Source: Putridiphycobacter sp045107045
GTDB taxonomy: Bacteria > Bacteroidota > Bacteroidia > Flavobacteriales_D > Crocinitomicaceae
Reading direction: 5' to 3'
Assembly (NCBI GenBank): GCA_045107045.1
Contig: JBGCFR010000017.1
Coordinates: 1-64,000, forward strand
DNA: 64,000 nt
The translations under genes were made by a program, and so were the position numbers. The notes below the pieces were generated by a model. The model had not been told where the DNA came from. It ran no database searches and was given only the letters and a program-made list of their open reading frames with translations. Shown here piece by piece: positions 8,296 through 17,813 of the stretch (the stretch's first letter is position 1; each line of letters starts with the position of its first letter).

Positions 8296-10896
8296 ATGAA
8301 AAATTTAGTATTCACAATATTCGTCCTTCTGACATACCTAACTGCAAATGGTCAAAATTACATTGGCTATTCAGAAAACAACTATTCCGGAGTTCATGCA
8401 AGCTATGCTAACCCTGCATATATTGCAGATAATAGGTTACTCGTTGATGTTAATTTAGGGAGTGGTTCAATGAAGGCATTTAATGACCATTTGTATTTTA
8501 GCCCAAGGAACATGCCATTTGGTTATGTAAAAACCTTTTTGTCAAATGATCCCTTAGCACAAGATTTTCGTAATGATGAGCATAATGATACAATTGTTAA
8601 GTTTGGTGAAACAAACTTGTATAGAGATATTTACAAGTCAGGGATTCTGTTTGAATCAAGTAATGTAAATAATGCATCTAGGAATTTGTTCTACAATCAC
8701 GAAGTCGCAGTACTAAACTTTATGGTGAGTCTTGATGATGAGGTGGCTTTTAGTTTTGGTATTAAGCAAAGAACATTTGTTAATGTTGATGATTTACCAA
8801 ATGAACTATTGTTGCTGTCACTTGCAGGATTAGAATTTCCTGAATTATGGGCTCCAAATACTTTTGTCGATCAAAAAGTAAAGTTTTCTTTTAATACCTG
8901 GAACGAATATGCACTCGGTTTGGCATCAGTAATCTATAATAGAGATGCGCATTTTATTAAAACAGGAATGAACTTAAAATATTTACAAGGAATTTCTGCA
9001 GCCTATTTTTCATCTAATGATTTAAATTTTCAATTATTAAATGCTGATACTGCAAATTCAATGTCTGGAAGTGTTGATTATGGTTATACATCAAATTTGG
9101 AAAGTTCAAGTGTTATTGATGATGAATTTAAAACATCTGATTTTGGAATTAATTTGCTAAGGCCGTTTAATGGTGCTGGAGGCAATGGATTTGCAGCAGA
9201 TTTGGGCGTTGTTTACGAATGGCGTCCAAAACATATGGACTTTTTATATGAAATGAATGGAAAGAAGGATATTGTTAGACCTGACCAGAATAAATATAAA
9301 TTAAGAGTTGCATTGTCTGCTAATGATTTAGGAGGGATTAGATATAATAGTGATAATGAAGGGCGGCAATTCACATTCAATAATTTGAAAAATTTTGATT
9401 TAAGTAGGTTAAGAACAGATTCTACACTTGCAGAATTTAATGAAAATGTGAATGATTTAGTAGATGCCAATGATGCATCCTATACAAAAACAAAAAGTAC
9501 ATTCTTTATCAATTCACCGGCTCACGTTATCGCCAATGTTGATTATTTAGTACTTAAGAATTTTTACTTAAATGCGAATGCATTTATTGGTATTCGGATG
9601 CCAAATAACTCTTCTAACTCTTCGTACCATTCTAATTTTTCGTTTACACCACGATATGAGCATGCCTATTTTGCTGCCGCTCTTCCAATTAGTTATTCTA
9701 AAATATATGGGCCCTCAGTAGGGTTGAGTGCTAGACTAGGACCATATGTTGTTCTCGGTACTGGTAATGTTTTACCGTTTTTTGCACCTGGAAGAGATGT
9801 TAAAGTAAATGGCGTAGATCTTTATTTTACTGTTAAGGTACCTATAATGAAAAGGGTACCTAGAGATATTGATGGTGATTTAGTTTCAGACAAAGAAGAT
9901 TTATGTGTGAATACACCAGGAGTTTGGCAATTTAGAGGTTGTCCAGATTCGGACAATGATGGTGTTCAAGATTCTGAAGATAATTGCCCAAAAACACCAG
10001 GAAAAATAGAGTTTAAAGGTTGCCCTGATACTGACTCTGATGGTATTATTGATGGTAAGGATGATTGCCCTGAAATTCCAGGTTTACTTGAGTTTAATGG
10101 TTGTCCTGATGCGGATGGAGATAAAATTATAGATAGTAAAGATGACTGCCCAACCGAGGCAGGGTTAGTAGAGTTTAATGGCTGCCCAGATTCGGATTCA
10201 GATGGGATAAAGGATTCTGAAGACCTTTGTCCGCAAGAAGCAGGTCCTAAAGAAAACAATGGTTGTCCTGATACAGATAATGATGGACTATTTGATTATT
10301 TAGACGAATGTCCAACCGAATTTGGTCCAAAGGAAAATAAAGGTTGTCCATGGCCGGATACTGATAAGGATGGGATTTTAGATAAAAATGATAAATGCCC
10401 TTTAAATGCTGGACCTAAAGAAAATCAAGGATGTCCATATATTGATACTGATGGAGATGGAATTTTAGATAAAGATGATGCTTGTGTAAATGTTCCAGGG
10501 GTAATTACCAATATGGGTTGTCCAGAAATTGAAGAAGAGGAAAAAGAAATTTTACAAACCGCTTTCGAAAATTTAGAATTTGAGACAGGAAAGGCAATAA
10601 TAAAATCAACTTCATTCGAATCATTGGATAAACTTGCTGAATTATTAATTAAAAAACCAGATTGGAAACTTAAAGTAACTGGTCACACAGATAGCCAAGG
10701 TGGTGCACAGAATAATTTAATTTTGTCGAAGAAGCGAGCAGAGGCTATAAGTTTATATCTAGGAACAAAAGAAATAGATGTAAGCGCACGAGTTCTAATT
10801 GCTTATTTTGGTGAAGAAAAACCTATTGCTGACAATGCAACACCTGAAGGCAGACAAGCCAATAGAAGAGTTGAAATGGATATTATTTTTGAGTAA
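8296..10896 (+). CDS. DUF5723 / thrombospondin type 3 repeat / OmpA-family outer-membrane protein
   Basis: The 866-residue protein has a signal peptide (cleavage after ANGQ). A DUF5723-type barrel-like region (about 20-520) begins with YANPAYIADNR. Eight thrombospondin type 3 repeats of about 27 residues follow (about 524-743), each with DxDxDGxxD calcium loops and two cysteines. A C-terminal OmpA domain follows (about 760-866), with TGHTDSQGG and ANRRVEM as peptidoglycan-binding signatures. The layout predicts an outer-membrane barrel linked by a rigid calcium-binding spacer to the peptidoglycan. It is translationally close to the preceding membrane-anchored protein (2 bp) and is followed 36 bp later by a lipoprotein gene. 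Confidence 0.9.
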   Translation: MKNLVFTIFVLLTYLTANGQNYIGYSENNYSGVHASYANPAYIADNRLLVDVNLGSGSMKAFNDHLYFSPRNMPFGYVKTFLSNDPLAQDFRNDEHNDTIVKFGETNLYRDIYKSGILFESSNVNNASRNLFYNHEVAVLNFMVSLDDEVAFSFGIKQRTFVNVDDLPNELLLLSLAGLEFPELWAPNTFVDQKVKFSFNTWNEYALGLASVIYNRDAHFIKTGMNLKYLQGISAAYFSSNDLNFQLLNADTANSMSGSVDYGYTSNLESSSVIDDEFKTSDFGINLLRPFNGAGGNGFAADLGVVYEWRPKHMDFLYEMNGKKDIVRPDQNKYKLRVALSANDLGGIRYNSDNEGRQFTFNNLKNFDLSRLRTDSTLAEFNENVNDLVDANDASYTKTKSTFFINSPAHVIANVDYLVLKNFYLNANAFIGIRMPNNSSNSSYHSNFSFTPRYEHAYFAAALPISYSKIYGPSVGLSARLGPYVVLGTGNVLPFFAPGRDVKVNGVDLYFTVKVPIMKRVPRDIDGDLVSDKEDLCVNTPGVWQFRGCPDSDNDGVQDSEDNCPKTPGKIEFKGCPDTDSDGIIDGKDDCPEIPGLLEFNGCPDADGDKIIDSKDDCPTEAGLVEFNGCPDSDSDGIKDSEDLCPQEAGPKENNGCPDTDNDGLFDYLDECPTEFGPKENKGCPWPDTDKDGILDKNDKCPLNAGPKENQGCPYIDTDGDGILDKDDACVNVPGVITNMGCPEIEEEEKEILQTAFENLEFETGKAIIKSTSFESLDKLAELLIKKPDWKLKVTGHTDSQGGAQNNLILSKKRAEAISLYLGTKEIDVSARVLIAYFGEEKPIADNATPEGRQANRRVEMDIIFE
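9865..10524 (+). repeat. Eight tandem TSP3-coding repeats, about 81 bp each
   Basis: The stretch encodes eight degenerate units of about 27 residues, each of the form D-x-D-x-D-G-x-x-D, then a Cys-Pro, then G-C-P. The DNA repeats are diverged but retain recurring words such as gatactgatgg and ggttgtcc. The repeats are in frame, so copy-number change would lengthen or shorten the spacer without breaking the gene. Confidence 0.85.
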
Positions 10897-10932
10897 ATAA
10901 GTGACATTTTGGTAATTTGAGTTTATAATATT

Positions 10933-11718
10933 ATGACAATGAAAAAAAAATATTGGTTTATAGCTTGCTTCGCTTTTATGATGGCGAGCTGCTCGTCAAA
11001 TAGGGTTGACAATGATAATAAAATTACAAATAAAATTGATACAATTCAATTAGCAATTGAGGACATTGTAACTACTATTCTGAATCAAAGTGATTCATTG
11101 ACTATGATACCGAGTCTGCGCTATGCAAAAGGTGAGACTGAAACTTATATGGTAAAGATGTTTGGCAAAGATCAAACTACAAAAAGAATTCGAGAAGAAC
11201 ACATTTCGAATGATTTTATTATAGGTCGAGATTACTTTTATGAAAAAAATGAACTTGTTTTTATTAAAGAAGAAGGGTCAGTTTTTGACACTAATTCTGA
11301 AATTTACACCGAAAAACTGATTTACATAAGGTCCAATCAGGTTTACGCGGCTTATAAAAAACACACCTACGCAGAAACACAAATGTTTAGTGACTCATTG
11401 TTTAAATTAACTGAACTTGACTTAAGCGATTTTGACCTGGAAAAACCAAGAAGAGCATTGAATCAGAAAGGTGAGTTTGCTATGCATTTTGATGAGTTTT
11501 TATTTATTGAACCACAAACCTATTTAATAGTCGAAAATATGGATCAGACTATGAATGCAGCTTTATACATAATCGAAAGTGATTCTTTACTTGATTCTAT
11601 GTACGCCAACCCAACATTGTTCAAAAATAAAAAACTTTGGGTATACCATAGCTTTTTAGAAATGAGTGGAATCGAAAGAATGATCTATGAAGGTGCTGTA
11701 TTATTGCCTACAAAATAG
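10933..11718 (+). CDS. Putative lipoprotein, function unknown
   Basis: A 261-residue protein with an N-terminal signal ending in a lipobox (MMASC, lipidated Cys near residue 20), so it is probably anchored in a membrane facing the periplasm or outside. The first ATG is used; a second ATG two codons later is equally possible. The mature part is acidic and lacks recognised motifs. It follows the OmpA-type gene by 36 bp on the same strand and may form the third gene of that operon. It converges with the DUF4783 gene with only 7 bp between stop codons. Confidence 0.65.
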   Translation: MTMKKKYWFIACFAFMMASCSSNRVDNDNKITNKIDTIQLAIEDIVTTILNQSDSLTMIPSLRYAKGETETYMVKMFGKDQTTKRIREEHISNDFIIGRDYFYEKNELVFIKEEGSVFDTNSEIYTEKLIYIRSNQVYAAYKKHTYAETQMFSDSLFKLTELDLSDFDLEKPRRALNQKGEFAMHFDEFLFIEPQTYLIVENMDQTMNAALYIIESDSLLDSMYANPTLFKNKKLWVYHSFLEMSGIERMIYEGAVLLPTK

Positions 11719-11725
11719 TTTATGA

Positions 11726-12247
11726 TTATCGTTCTATAGAAATACTTGAAATCTGCTCTGCTCCACCAGACTTAACGTTAACAGTCACTCTATATTTTGA
11801 AGCGCCAGAGTTGTATGTGCCAATAAAATATTTTGTACCATTTGATTGGCCTTCATGAACAACAGTAAATCCAGATGGCTTATTTTGTGTGAAAAATGTG
11901 CTTAAAACTTGCTGTGCTTGTGATTTAGAATATAAGTTAGATTTTCCAAGAATATTTACATCAATATTAGAAGGAAAATATTTTGCTAATAATGCTGCCT
12001 TACCTGAATTAAAGCCACTGAGGATATCTGTTTTGATAGAAGCAGCAATATCGTATGCCTTTGGATTAGCCATTTCAATATTTTCCATTGCTATGGACTT
12101 AGCTACTGACTTTATTTCAGTAGTATCCACGTGCTTCTCTTTTGATACAGGGTAAGTTTCGTTGGACGCAATAATTTCTCTTTCAGCATCTTGAGAAAAC
12201 ACACCTCCTACTACAAACACAAAAAACAATCCAATTAAATATTTCAT
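11726..12247 (-). CDS. DUF4783 family secreted protein
   Basis: The protein is 173 residues from the preferred ATG (MKYLIGLFFVFVVGG), which gives a proper Sec signal peptide cleaved after FSQ; a start 11 codons upstream would spoil it. The C-terminal 110 residues match the DUF4783 pattern of a small NTF2-like fold: DILSGFNSGKAALLAKYF, then FFTQNKPSGF, then a closing strand FIGTYNSG. Members are common single-domain exported proteins in Bacteroidota, of unknown function. A TATGTTTG -7-like box lies about 31-38 bp upstream on its strand. Confidence 0.8.
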   Translation of the reverse strand: MKYLIGLFFVFVVGGVFSQDAEREIIASNETYPVSKEKHVDTTEIKSVAKSIAMENIEMANPKAYDIAASIKTDILSGFNSGKAALLAKYFPSNIDVNILGKSNLYSKSQAQQVLSTFFTQNKPSGFTVVHEGQSNGTKYFIGTYNSGASKYRVTVNVKSGGAEQISSISIER

Positions 12248-12313
12248 CTCAATAATTACATTAATTTTACTGATACTCAAACATACAAAAATTGCGCCAT
12301 TAATTAAAGTTAA

Positions 12314-12787
12314 ATGAATATTAAAGTAATTACGATCGGAAAAACCAATAAATCTTTTTTGATGGAAGGAGAGAGTGAGTACTTAAAACGCTTGAAAAGG
12401 TATGCTCCTATTGAAAAGATAGAATTGCCGGATATAAAGGGCGCTAAAAAGATGAGCCAGTCAGAAATTAAACAAAAAGAAGGAGCTTTAATTCTTTCCA
12501 AACTGATTGCTACGGACATAGTTATTTTGCTTGATGATAAAGGGAAGGATTATTCATCCATCCAATTTTCTAAATGGTTGCAAAATAAAATGAACACAAG
12601 CATTAAAAGCCTAGTTTTTATTGTCGGTGGTGCTTATGGATTTTCAGCCGAATTATATGCTAGGAGTCAAGAAAAATTATCTATTTCTAAAATGACTTTC
12701 AGCCATCAAATGATTAGAATGATCTTCTTTGAGCAGCTTTACAGAGCCTTTAGTATTTTAAATAATGAACCATATCACCACGAATAA
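12314..12787 (+). CDS. rlmH: 23S rRNA (pseudouridine-1915-N3)-methyltransferase RlmH
   Basis: RlmH methylates pseudouridine 1915 in helix 69 of 23S rRNA using S-adenosylmethionine. The 157-residue length is standard. The SPOUT-fold knot is visible in the SAM-binding FIVGGAYGFS and in SHQMIRMIFFEQLYRAF, ending in the invariant EPYHHE tail. The N-terminal MNIKVITIGKT is also typical. The stop overlaps the start of the next gene by one base, so both are probably on one transcript. Confidence 0.96.
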   Translation: MNIKVITIGKTNKSFLMEGESEYLKRLKRYAPIEKIELPDIKGAKKMSQSEIKQKEGALILSKLIATDIVILLDDKGKDYSSIQFSKWLQNKMNTSIKSLVFIVGGAYGFSAELYARSQEKLSISKMTFSHQMIRMIFFEQLYRAFSILNNEPYHHE

Positions 12788-14109
12788 TGTTAGATATTAA
12801 AGATTGGATAATATGGGCTTTATACTTCGTTTCTATAATGATTGTACTTTTGTTTTTTCAATCTTCTAAGTCAAGTGAAGTAAAGCGCTATTATTTATTT
12901 GGTTTTTTAATTAAGGTTACTGGTGGATTGGCTTTTATGATGATATACTTGTTCCACTATAAGGGAGTGGGAGATACGTTTTTATACTTTGGAGGAGCCA
13001 AGCAGCTATCTCAAGTAATACTAGAATCACCAGTTGACTATTTTAGATTATTATTTTCGAATGCTGGTCAATTGCCTCCAGATTTAAGTCAATATACTAA
13101 TGGCATTTTTTATGCAGGAACAAGTGAAGAATGGTTTACGGTAAAGTTGTTATCGCCCTTCGTTTTACTCTCGTTCCAATCATACTTGGTCACTACTTTA
13201 TTTATTAGTACACTATCTTTTTATGGTGCTTGGAAGCTATTTTTAGTGTTTCATGATATTTTGAGAGGGAAAGCCATTTTTTCATTTTTGGCTGCGTTTT
13301 TAATACCTTCAACCATTTTTTGGGGGAGCGGGATTGTAAAAGATACCATTTCATTGGTCTGTATTAATATGATAATCTACGCATTATATTTCGGACTATC
13401 CAAAAGAGGCAAATTAAAACTTGTCATAGTTTCGTTAGTATGGGCGTATTTAGTTTTTAGGGTTAAAGCGTATGTTCTATTGTCTTTTTTACCAAGTTTT
13501 TTCATTATTTGGAACTACTTTTTGTTATCAAAATCTAAAAATAAGTCAGTTAAATTTTTTTTGACTCCCCTTCTTTTTTTATTAATAGGAGCTGTAAGTT
13601 ATTTTAGTTTTCAGAATTTAACACTACAAACCGAAAAATACAATCAAGAAAATTTAATGAAGAAGTTAGTTGGATTTCATACCTGGCATACGACTATTGG
13701 TGAGTCTAGTTATTCATTGGGTGAGATAGAATATACACCAACAGGTATTGCGAAAAAAATACCATCAGCACTATTTACCACCTTTTTTAAGCCCTTTTTA
13801 TGGGAGGCTAAGAATCCGGTAATTCTGATGAGTGCAATTGAAAGCTTTTTTTTGTTTATTATTTTTCTTTTTGTAAGCTTAAAAACAAGGTTTCAGTATC
13901 GAAAATATTTGCACCCTAAATTTTTGAGAAGTTTAATCGTATTTGTTCTATTATTTGGATTCATTGTTGGTTTTACCTCTTATAATTATGGGGCTCTTTC
14001 CCGCTATAAAATACCAGTTATGCCAATTTTTGTCTTTATTTTAATCTTTATGATTAAATCGAAAAGTAGAGAAAAAAGTAAGTTTAAGAATGAATTGGAA
14101 ACGGTTTGA
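12787..14109 (+). CDS. Polytopic membrane protein, possible polysaccharide polymerase or transferase
   Basis: The 440-residue protein has about ten hydrophobic segments and large extracytoplasmic loops. The phrase FWGSGIVKDTIS resembles the region after a membrane helix in Wzy/EpsG-like or GT-C-like proteins, and the end LSRYKIPVMPIF resembles the C-terminal part of such proteins. No catalytic motif can be named with certainty. It overlaps rlmH by one base but converges on the glycosyltransferase cluster, which otherwise lacks a polymerase, so a Wzy-like role is a reasonable inference. It ends 13 bp before the stop of the GT4 gene. Confidence 0.6.
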   Translation: MLDIKDWIIWALYFVSIMIVLLFFQSSKSSEVKRYYLFGFLIKVTGGLAFMMIYLFHYKGVGDTFLYFGGAKQLSQVILESPVDYFRLLFSNAGQLPPDLSQYTNGIFYAGTSEEWFTVKLLSPFVLLSFQSYLVTTLFISTLSFYGAWKLFLVFHDILRGKAIFSFLAAFLIPSTIFWGSGIVKDTISLVCINMIIYALYFGLSKRGKLKLVIVSLVWAYLVFRVKAYVLLSFLPSFFIIWNYFLLSKSKNKSVKFFLTPLLFLLIGAVSYFSFQNLTLQTEKYNQENLMKKLVGFHTWHTTIGESSYSLGEIEYTPTGIAKKIPSALFTTFFKPFLWEAKNPVILMSAIESFFLFIIFLFVSLKTRFQYRKYLHPKFLRSLIVFVLLFGFIVGFTSYNYGALSRYKIPVMPIFVFILIFMIKSKSREKSKFKNELETV

Positions 14110-14122
14110 ATCAATTTTATAC

Positions 14123-15253
14123 TTAAATCGTTCGATTGTAAAATTGGATCGTATCTTCAGTCATCCGTTCTAAACTAAATTTACTTTTTAATGTAGCATA
14201 GGCATTTTTAGTTAATTGCTTTGCAACCAAATCGTTTTCAAAAATAAATGAAATAGATTCTGCTAATAGATCCGTGTCAAAAGCAGGGACAACTAAACCT
14301 GTTTTCTGATGTTCAACTAATTCGTTACTGCCTATAGTATCAAAAGTGATAACAGGTGTTTTTGCATTAAATGCTTCGAAAATAACAAGCGGAAGCCCTT
14401 CCGAATAGGAAGTCACTAACATAATATCGGAAGATTGTAAAAAGCCAGCAACATCACTTTGAAATCCCTTAAATTTAATATGTGAAGAGACATCAAGCAA
14501 TTCTACTTGTTGTTTAAGGTCGGCTTCAAGCTCACCAGATCCTAAAATAACTAGACAAATACCAGGGTACTCTTTAATCAATTTAGGCATGATGCTTATT
14601 AAAAAATGATGCCCTTTTCGTTCAATCAAACGGCCAGTTATTATAATTTGCTGAGATGAATATCGATATTTTTCATCACATGGTTCGATTTCAGGATAGT
14701 CAAAACCATGTTGGACAACATTCATTTCAGAAGGTTCAATTAAATTTGCTTTAGTATAAAATTCAAATAGACCATTGGAACATGCATAGCTAGCATTTAT
14801 GTGCTTATGCGAATATTTAAATAAGTAATAATATAGGTTTTTCGGAAGATGCTGAGGCTTCATACAATACTTAACATATGTCGTTTCGTGATAGCCGTGC
14901 TTGGTTGAAACTACAGTTATAGTTTTATTGAATAATTGTTTGATAGCAGCACCCCACACATCAGCATATATTAAATGACAATGCAAAATGTTAGCACCAT
15001 ATTTCTTTACACGTCTATTTATTCTAAATAAATTGAGAGGAGAACCATATGATTGACAATAAATGAGACTAAAGGGTATTTTTTTATCTTTTAGCAGTTG
15101 AATGAATGGTGCTGCTTGGTCCTTTTTCTTTTGTTTAATAACACAGCACATTTCGACCTCAATACCTTTTTTAATGAGGGAAGGAATCAATGCTAGGAAA
15201 TATTTTTCAGAGCCTGCAATACCATCAATATTTTGTAAAAATAGAACTTTCAC
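14123..15253 (-). CDS. Glycosyltransferase family 4 (GT-B fold)
   Basis: The 376-residue protein has the two Rossmann domains of GT4 enzymes. The N-terminal acceptor domain begins KVLFLQNIDGIAGSEKYFL, and the C-terminal donor domain contains GRLIERKGHHFLI, LGSGELEADL and the nucleotide-sugar motif EGLPLVIFEA. It should transfer a sugar from an NDP donor to a growing glycan on the cytoplasmic face of the membrane. It overlaps the preceding GT2 gene by one base and is the last gene of a five-gene polysaccharide operon. The sugar specificity cannot be read from the sequence. Confidence 0.9.
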   Translation of the reverse strand: MKVLFLQNIDGIAGSEKYFLALIPSLIKKGIEVEMCCVIKQKKKDQAAPFIQLLKDKKIPFSLIYCQSYGSPLNLFRINRRVKKYGANILHCHLIYADVWGAAIKQLFNKTITVVSTKHGYHETTYVKYCMKPQHLPKNLYYYLFKYSHKHINASYACSNGLFEFYTKANLIEPSEMNVVQHGFDYPEIEPCDEKYRYSSQQIIITGRLIERKGHHFLISIMPKLIKEYPGICLVILGSGELEADLKQQVELLDVSSHIKFKGFQSDVAGFLQSSDIMLVTSYSEGLPLVIFEAFNAKTPVITFDTIGSNELVEHQKTGLVVPAFDTDLLAESISFIFENDLVAKQLTKNAYATLKSKFSLERMTEDTIQFYNRTI

Positions 15254-16020
15254 TAGTACTTAATTTTATAGACTATATTAGTCAGTTTAGTTGGTAAAAC
15301 GGACTTGAGTTTAACGATAAAAAAGGACAATATAATTTTTGGAATAAAGTAAAAATGTATTTTAATACTATTGTTCATTTTTCTATTGATTTGATAAACC
15401 TCATTGGTTGCTAAATAGCGTTTATTGTCCGATACACCTCCAGCCGTAATTTTTGAAATTGAGAATGAACAATAATGCCATTGATTTTCTTTTGTATAGT
15501 TTTTTAAGAACAATTCAAAGTCTGCACAATATTTATAGGATAAGTTAAAGCCTTCTTTTAAAATAGATCTGTGCGTAAAAACAGATTGATGCGAAAACGG
15601 CAATCCTTTCCAAATTTGATTAAGACTAAGTGCCTTCATGATCCTTGAGTAGTCAGTATTATACAGTACATCACAATCTCCATATATAACTTTTTTTTCT
15701 TCCCGGAATTCAATATTTTGAAGTACAGTATTTGTACTGAATTCATCACCTGCATTCATGAAAATAATCCATTCCCCAATCGACTGTTTAATACCTTTAT
15801 TCATTGCATCATAAATGCCATTATCCTTTTTTGAAATCCAAGTTAAATTTTCGTAATCTAAGGAATTCAGGTAATTTTTCGTTTCATCTGAAGAGTCTCC
15901 ATCTATAATAATGTGCTCGAAATTTTTATAGGTTAGTTGATTGATGTTTTCAACTGTTTGTTTTAACCCTGAAAAGTTATTGTAGGTTACAGTAATAACG
16001 GATAGTAAGGGTGACTTCAA
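15253..16020 (-). CDS. Glycosyltransferase family 2 (WcaE/WfgS-like)
   Basis: The 255-residue GT-A enzyme starts with SVITVTYNN, has the nucleotide-binding IIIDGDSSD, the DNGIYDAMNKGI block typical of the WfgS/WcaE subgroup, and a metal-site-like MNAGDEF. There is no membrane helix except a weak hydrophobic patch near the C-terminus (about 225-240). The start is a TTG at 16020 that immediately precedes the conserved N-terminal strand; no ATG or GTG is better placed. It sits in the polysaccharide operon, overlapping the GT4 gene by one base. Confidence 0.88.
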   Translation of the reverse strand: MKSPLLSVITVTYNNFSGLKQTVENINQLTYKNFEHIIIDGDSSDETKNYLNSLDYENLTWISKKDNGIYDAMNKGIKQSIGEWIIFMNAGDEFSTNTVLQNIEFREEKKVIYGDCDVLYNTDYSRIMKALSLNQIWKGLPFSHQSVFTHRSILKEGFNLSYKYCADFELFLKNYTKENQWHYCSFSISKITAGGVSDNKRYLATNEVYQINRKMNNSIKIHFYFIPKIILSFFIVKLKSVLPTKLTNIVYKIKY

Positions 16021-16090
16021 TTCTAAAATATTTCTTTGTTAGCAAAGATATAATTTATTAGCAGTTGAAATAGTGGCCCAACTAGCAGGT

Positions 16091-16735
16091 TTAGGAAATT
16101 TGAAAAGTATTTACATTCTCCCTTAGCCATTTTAAATCTTTGTTCCACCATGGGTCATCTATAATAGATTCTATTTCTTTAGAAGTAAATCGAAATTTAT
16201 AATGCTCGGCTGGTGCGCCTTTTACAATTGAGAAAGATGCAACATTTTTGGTAACTATAGAACCTGCAGCTATAATGGCCCCATTTCCAATTGAGACACC
16301 ATCCATGATAAGAACGTTTGCGCCTATCCAAACATCATGACCAATAGTGATTGGCTCAATTTCATTAAATTTATCCTCCTTTAATAAAGAGAACGCAGTT
16401 GGTGGTTTTTTAGAAAAAAATAATGGGTGAGTTGATAAAAAACCTGTTGTTGGATGTTTACCTAAACCAATTTGGCAACGGGGTCCAATAGAACAGAATT
16501 TTCCAATAGCAGCATGTCTTAATGTTGTTTCATAACTAATATAGGAATAGTCTCCAAGGCTCGAGTTTTGAATCGAAACCATATCGCCAAGCGTATTGTG
16601 TACCCCAAATTGACTATTTAAGATTTTGTTTCGAAAACCAATTCGCAATTTTTTGTTCTTTATTTTATACCCCAAAGCATTAAAATAATTTAGCCAACTT
16701 TTAACAAAAGGTATGTTTGCAATGCTATTTTTCAT
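16091..16735 (-). CDS. Left-handed beta-helix O-acetyltransferase (CatB-like)
   Basis: The 214-residue protein consists of hexapeptide repeats forming a left-handed beta-helix. Diagnostic blocks are IGPRCQIG, THPLFFSKKPP, the loop DVWIGANVLIMDGV and the closing GAIIAAGSIVTKNV. These match xenobiotic or sugar O-acetyltransferases using acetyl-CoA. In this position it probably acetylates the polysaccharide built by the neighbouring transferases. It overlaps the upstream glycosyltransferase by 11 bp. Confidence 0.9.
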   Translation of the reverse strand: MKNSIANIPFVKSWLNYFNALGYKIKNKKLRIGFRNKILNSQFGVHNTLGDMVSIQNSSLGDYSYISYETTLRHAAIGKFCSIGPRCQIGLGKHPTTGFLSTHPLFFSKKPPTAFSLLKEDKFNEIEPITIGHDVWIGANVLIMDGVSIGNGAIIAAGSIVTKNVASFSIVKGAPAEHYKFRFTSKEIESIIDDPWWNKDLKWLRENVNTFQIS

Positions 16736-17813
16736 TTGCCAATAATTTTTCGAATACTGAAATATAGTCTTTAGTGATCGATTTATAATTATAGTTTTCT
16801 AAGGTTTTTAATTGACCAGCTTTGGCAATTAGTTCAGCTTCTTTTGAATGAGATAAGTAGTAGGTGATTTTTTTAATAGCATCTTCTGGAGAATTGTAAA
16901 CTATTACCTCTTTTCCGGGTTCAAATAATTCTTTAATTTGATCATTTTCCTCAGTGAGTAATAATGTACCTGAACCTGTAGCCTCAAAGAGTCTCATGTT
17001 AACAGAATGACCCTCAGCAATGTCTCCATGAGCATTAATAGTGATTTGAGATGCATTTAAAACCTGGTACATGCTCTTTGCCCAAACTTCACCTTTATAG
17101 GCTTTATTAAAAGTAAATCGTTGTTTGATTTGTTTTAATATCGATTTCCACTTTTCTTGGCTTTTAAAACCATAGCCCCAAATTGAGAGAGGAATCTTTT
17201 TGATAATTTTTCTCAAAAATAATTCTCTCTTAGTATGAAAGCCTCCGATACCTCCAATAAATGTAACAGGATAGATTTTTTTATTATCGAGCGACTCAAT
17301 AATTCTCTCATCAAATCCAGAGTGAGTTAGGGTGGAAGGTATTCCCAAATCCAGAAATAATTGATGGTGGGGCTTGAACAATGTAAAAATATGATCTAGG
17401 TTTTTGATGTCAATTTCTTTCGGCATTGGGCACGAAATCCAAGCAACTACCTTAAATCCTTTGTTCTTAGAGAAAGGAATGATTTCGGAATAGTATTCAA
17501 AATTACTATTTAAAAACACAATGTCTGGATCAAATTTTCCCAATTGCTTTTTTACTATGTCAAGACTACCAGTTGTATGTTGATTAATATTATTTTCTTT
17601 ACACCATAGTCCCTGCAGGTGTTCATAATTTGGAACAATCAACATAGCATCATGTCCATTTTCCTCAATATAATGGGCTAGTGTACCATAATGATAAAAG
17701 AAATCATTTTTTTGAAAATAATACCCTTCATTAAAACTTTTAAAACTTATTTTATTATTATTTAGTTGCTGAAGATAGCCATTGTTGTATTTTGATATAA
17801 ATGCAATTCTCAT
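16725..17813 (-). CDS. Glycosyltransferase with C-terminal family 1_2 domain (CgeB-like)
   Basis: A 362-residue GT-B-type protein. The C-terminal 130 residues carry the pattern of the Glyco_trans_1_2 family: NASQITINAHGD, NMRLFEATGSGTLLLTE and LFEPGKEVIVY. The N-terminal half binds the acceptor and has fewer landmarks (DPDIVFLNSNFEY). Similar proteins occur in spore-coat and polysaccharide loci as CgeB-like transferases. It overlaps the flippase gene by 4 bp (ATGA) and the acetyltransferase by 11 bp, so the operon is tightly coupled. Confidence 0.82.
   Translation of the reverse strand: MRIAFISKYNNGYLQQLNNNKISFKSFNEGYYFQKNDFFYHYGTLAHYIEENGHDAMLIVPNYEHLQGLWCKENNINQHTTGSLDIVKKQLGKFDPDIVFLNSNFEYYSEIIPFSKNKGFKVVAWISCPMPKEIDIKNLDHIFTLFKPHHQLFLDLGIPSTLTHSGFDERIIESLDNKKIYPVTFIGGIGGFHTKRELFLRKIIKKIPLSIWGYGFKSQEKWKSILKQIKQRFTFNKAYKGEVWAKSMYQVLNASQITINAHGDIAEGHSVNMRLFEATGSGTLLLTEENDQIKELFEPGKEVIVYNSPEDAIKKITYYLSHSKEAELIAKAGQLKTLENYNYKSITKDYISVFEKLLANEK

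Noticed and set aside
9966..10259. A 97-codon open frame on the minus strand with repeated serine- and proline-rich units.
   Set aside because: It is the reverse complement of the TSP3 repeats of the plus-strand OmpA-type gene and has no start signal of its own.
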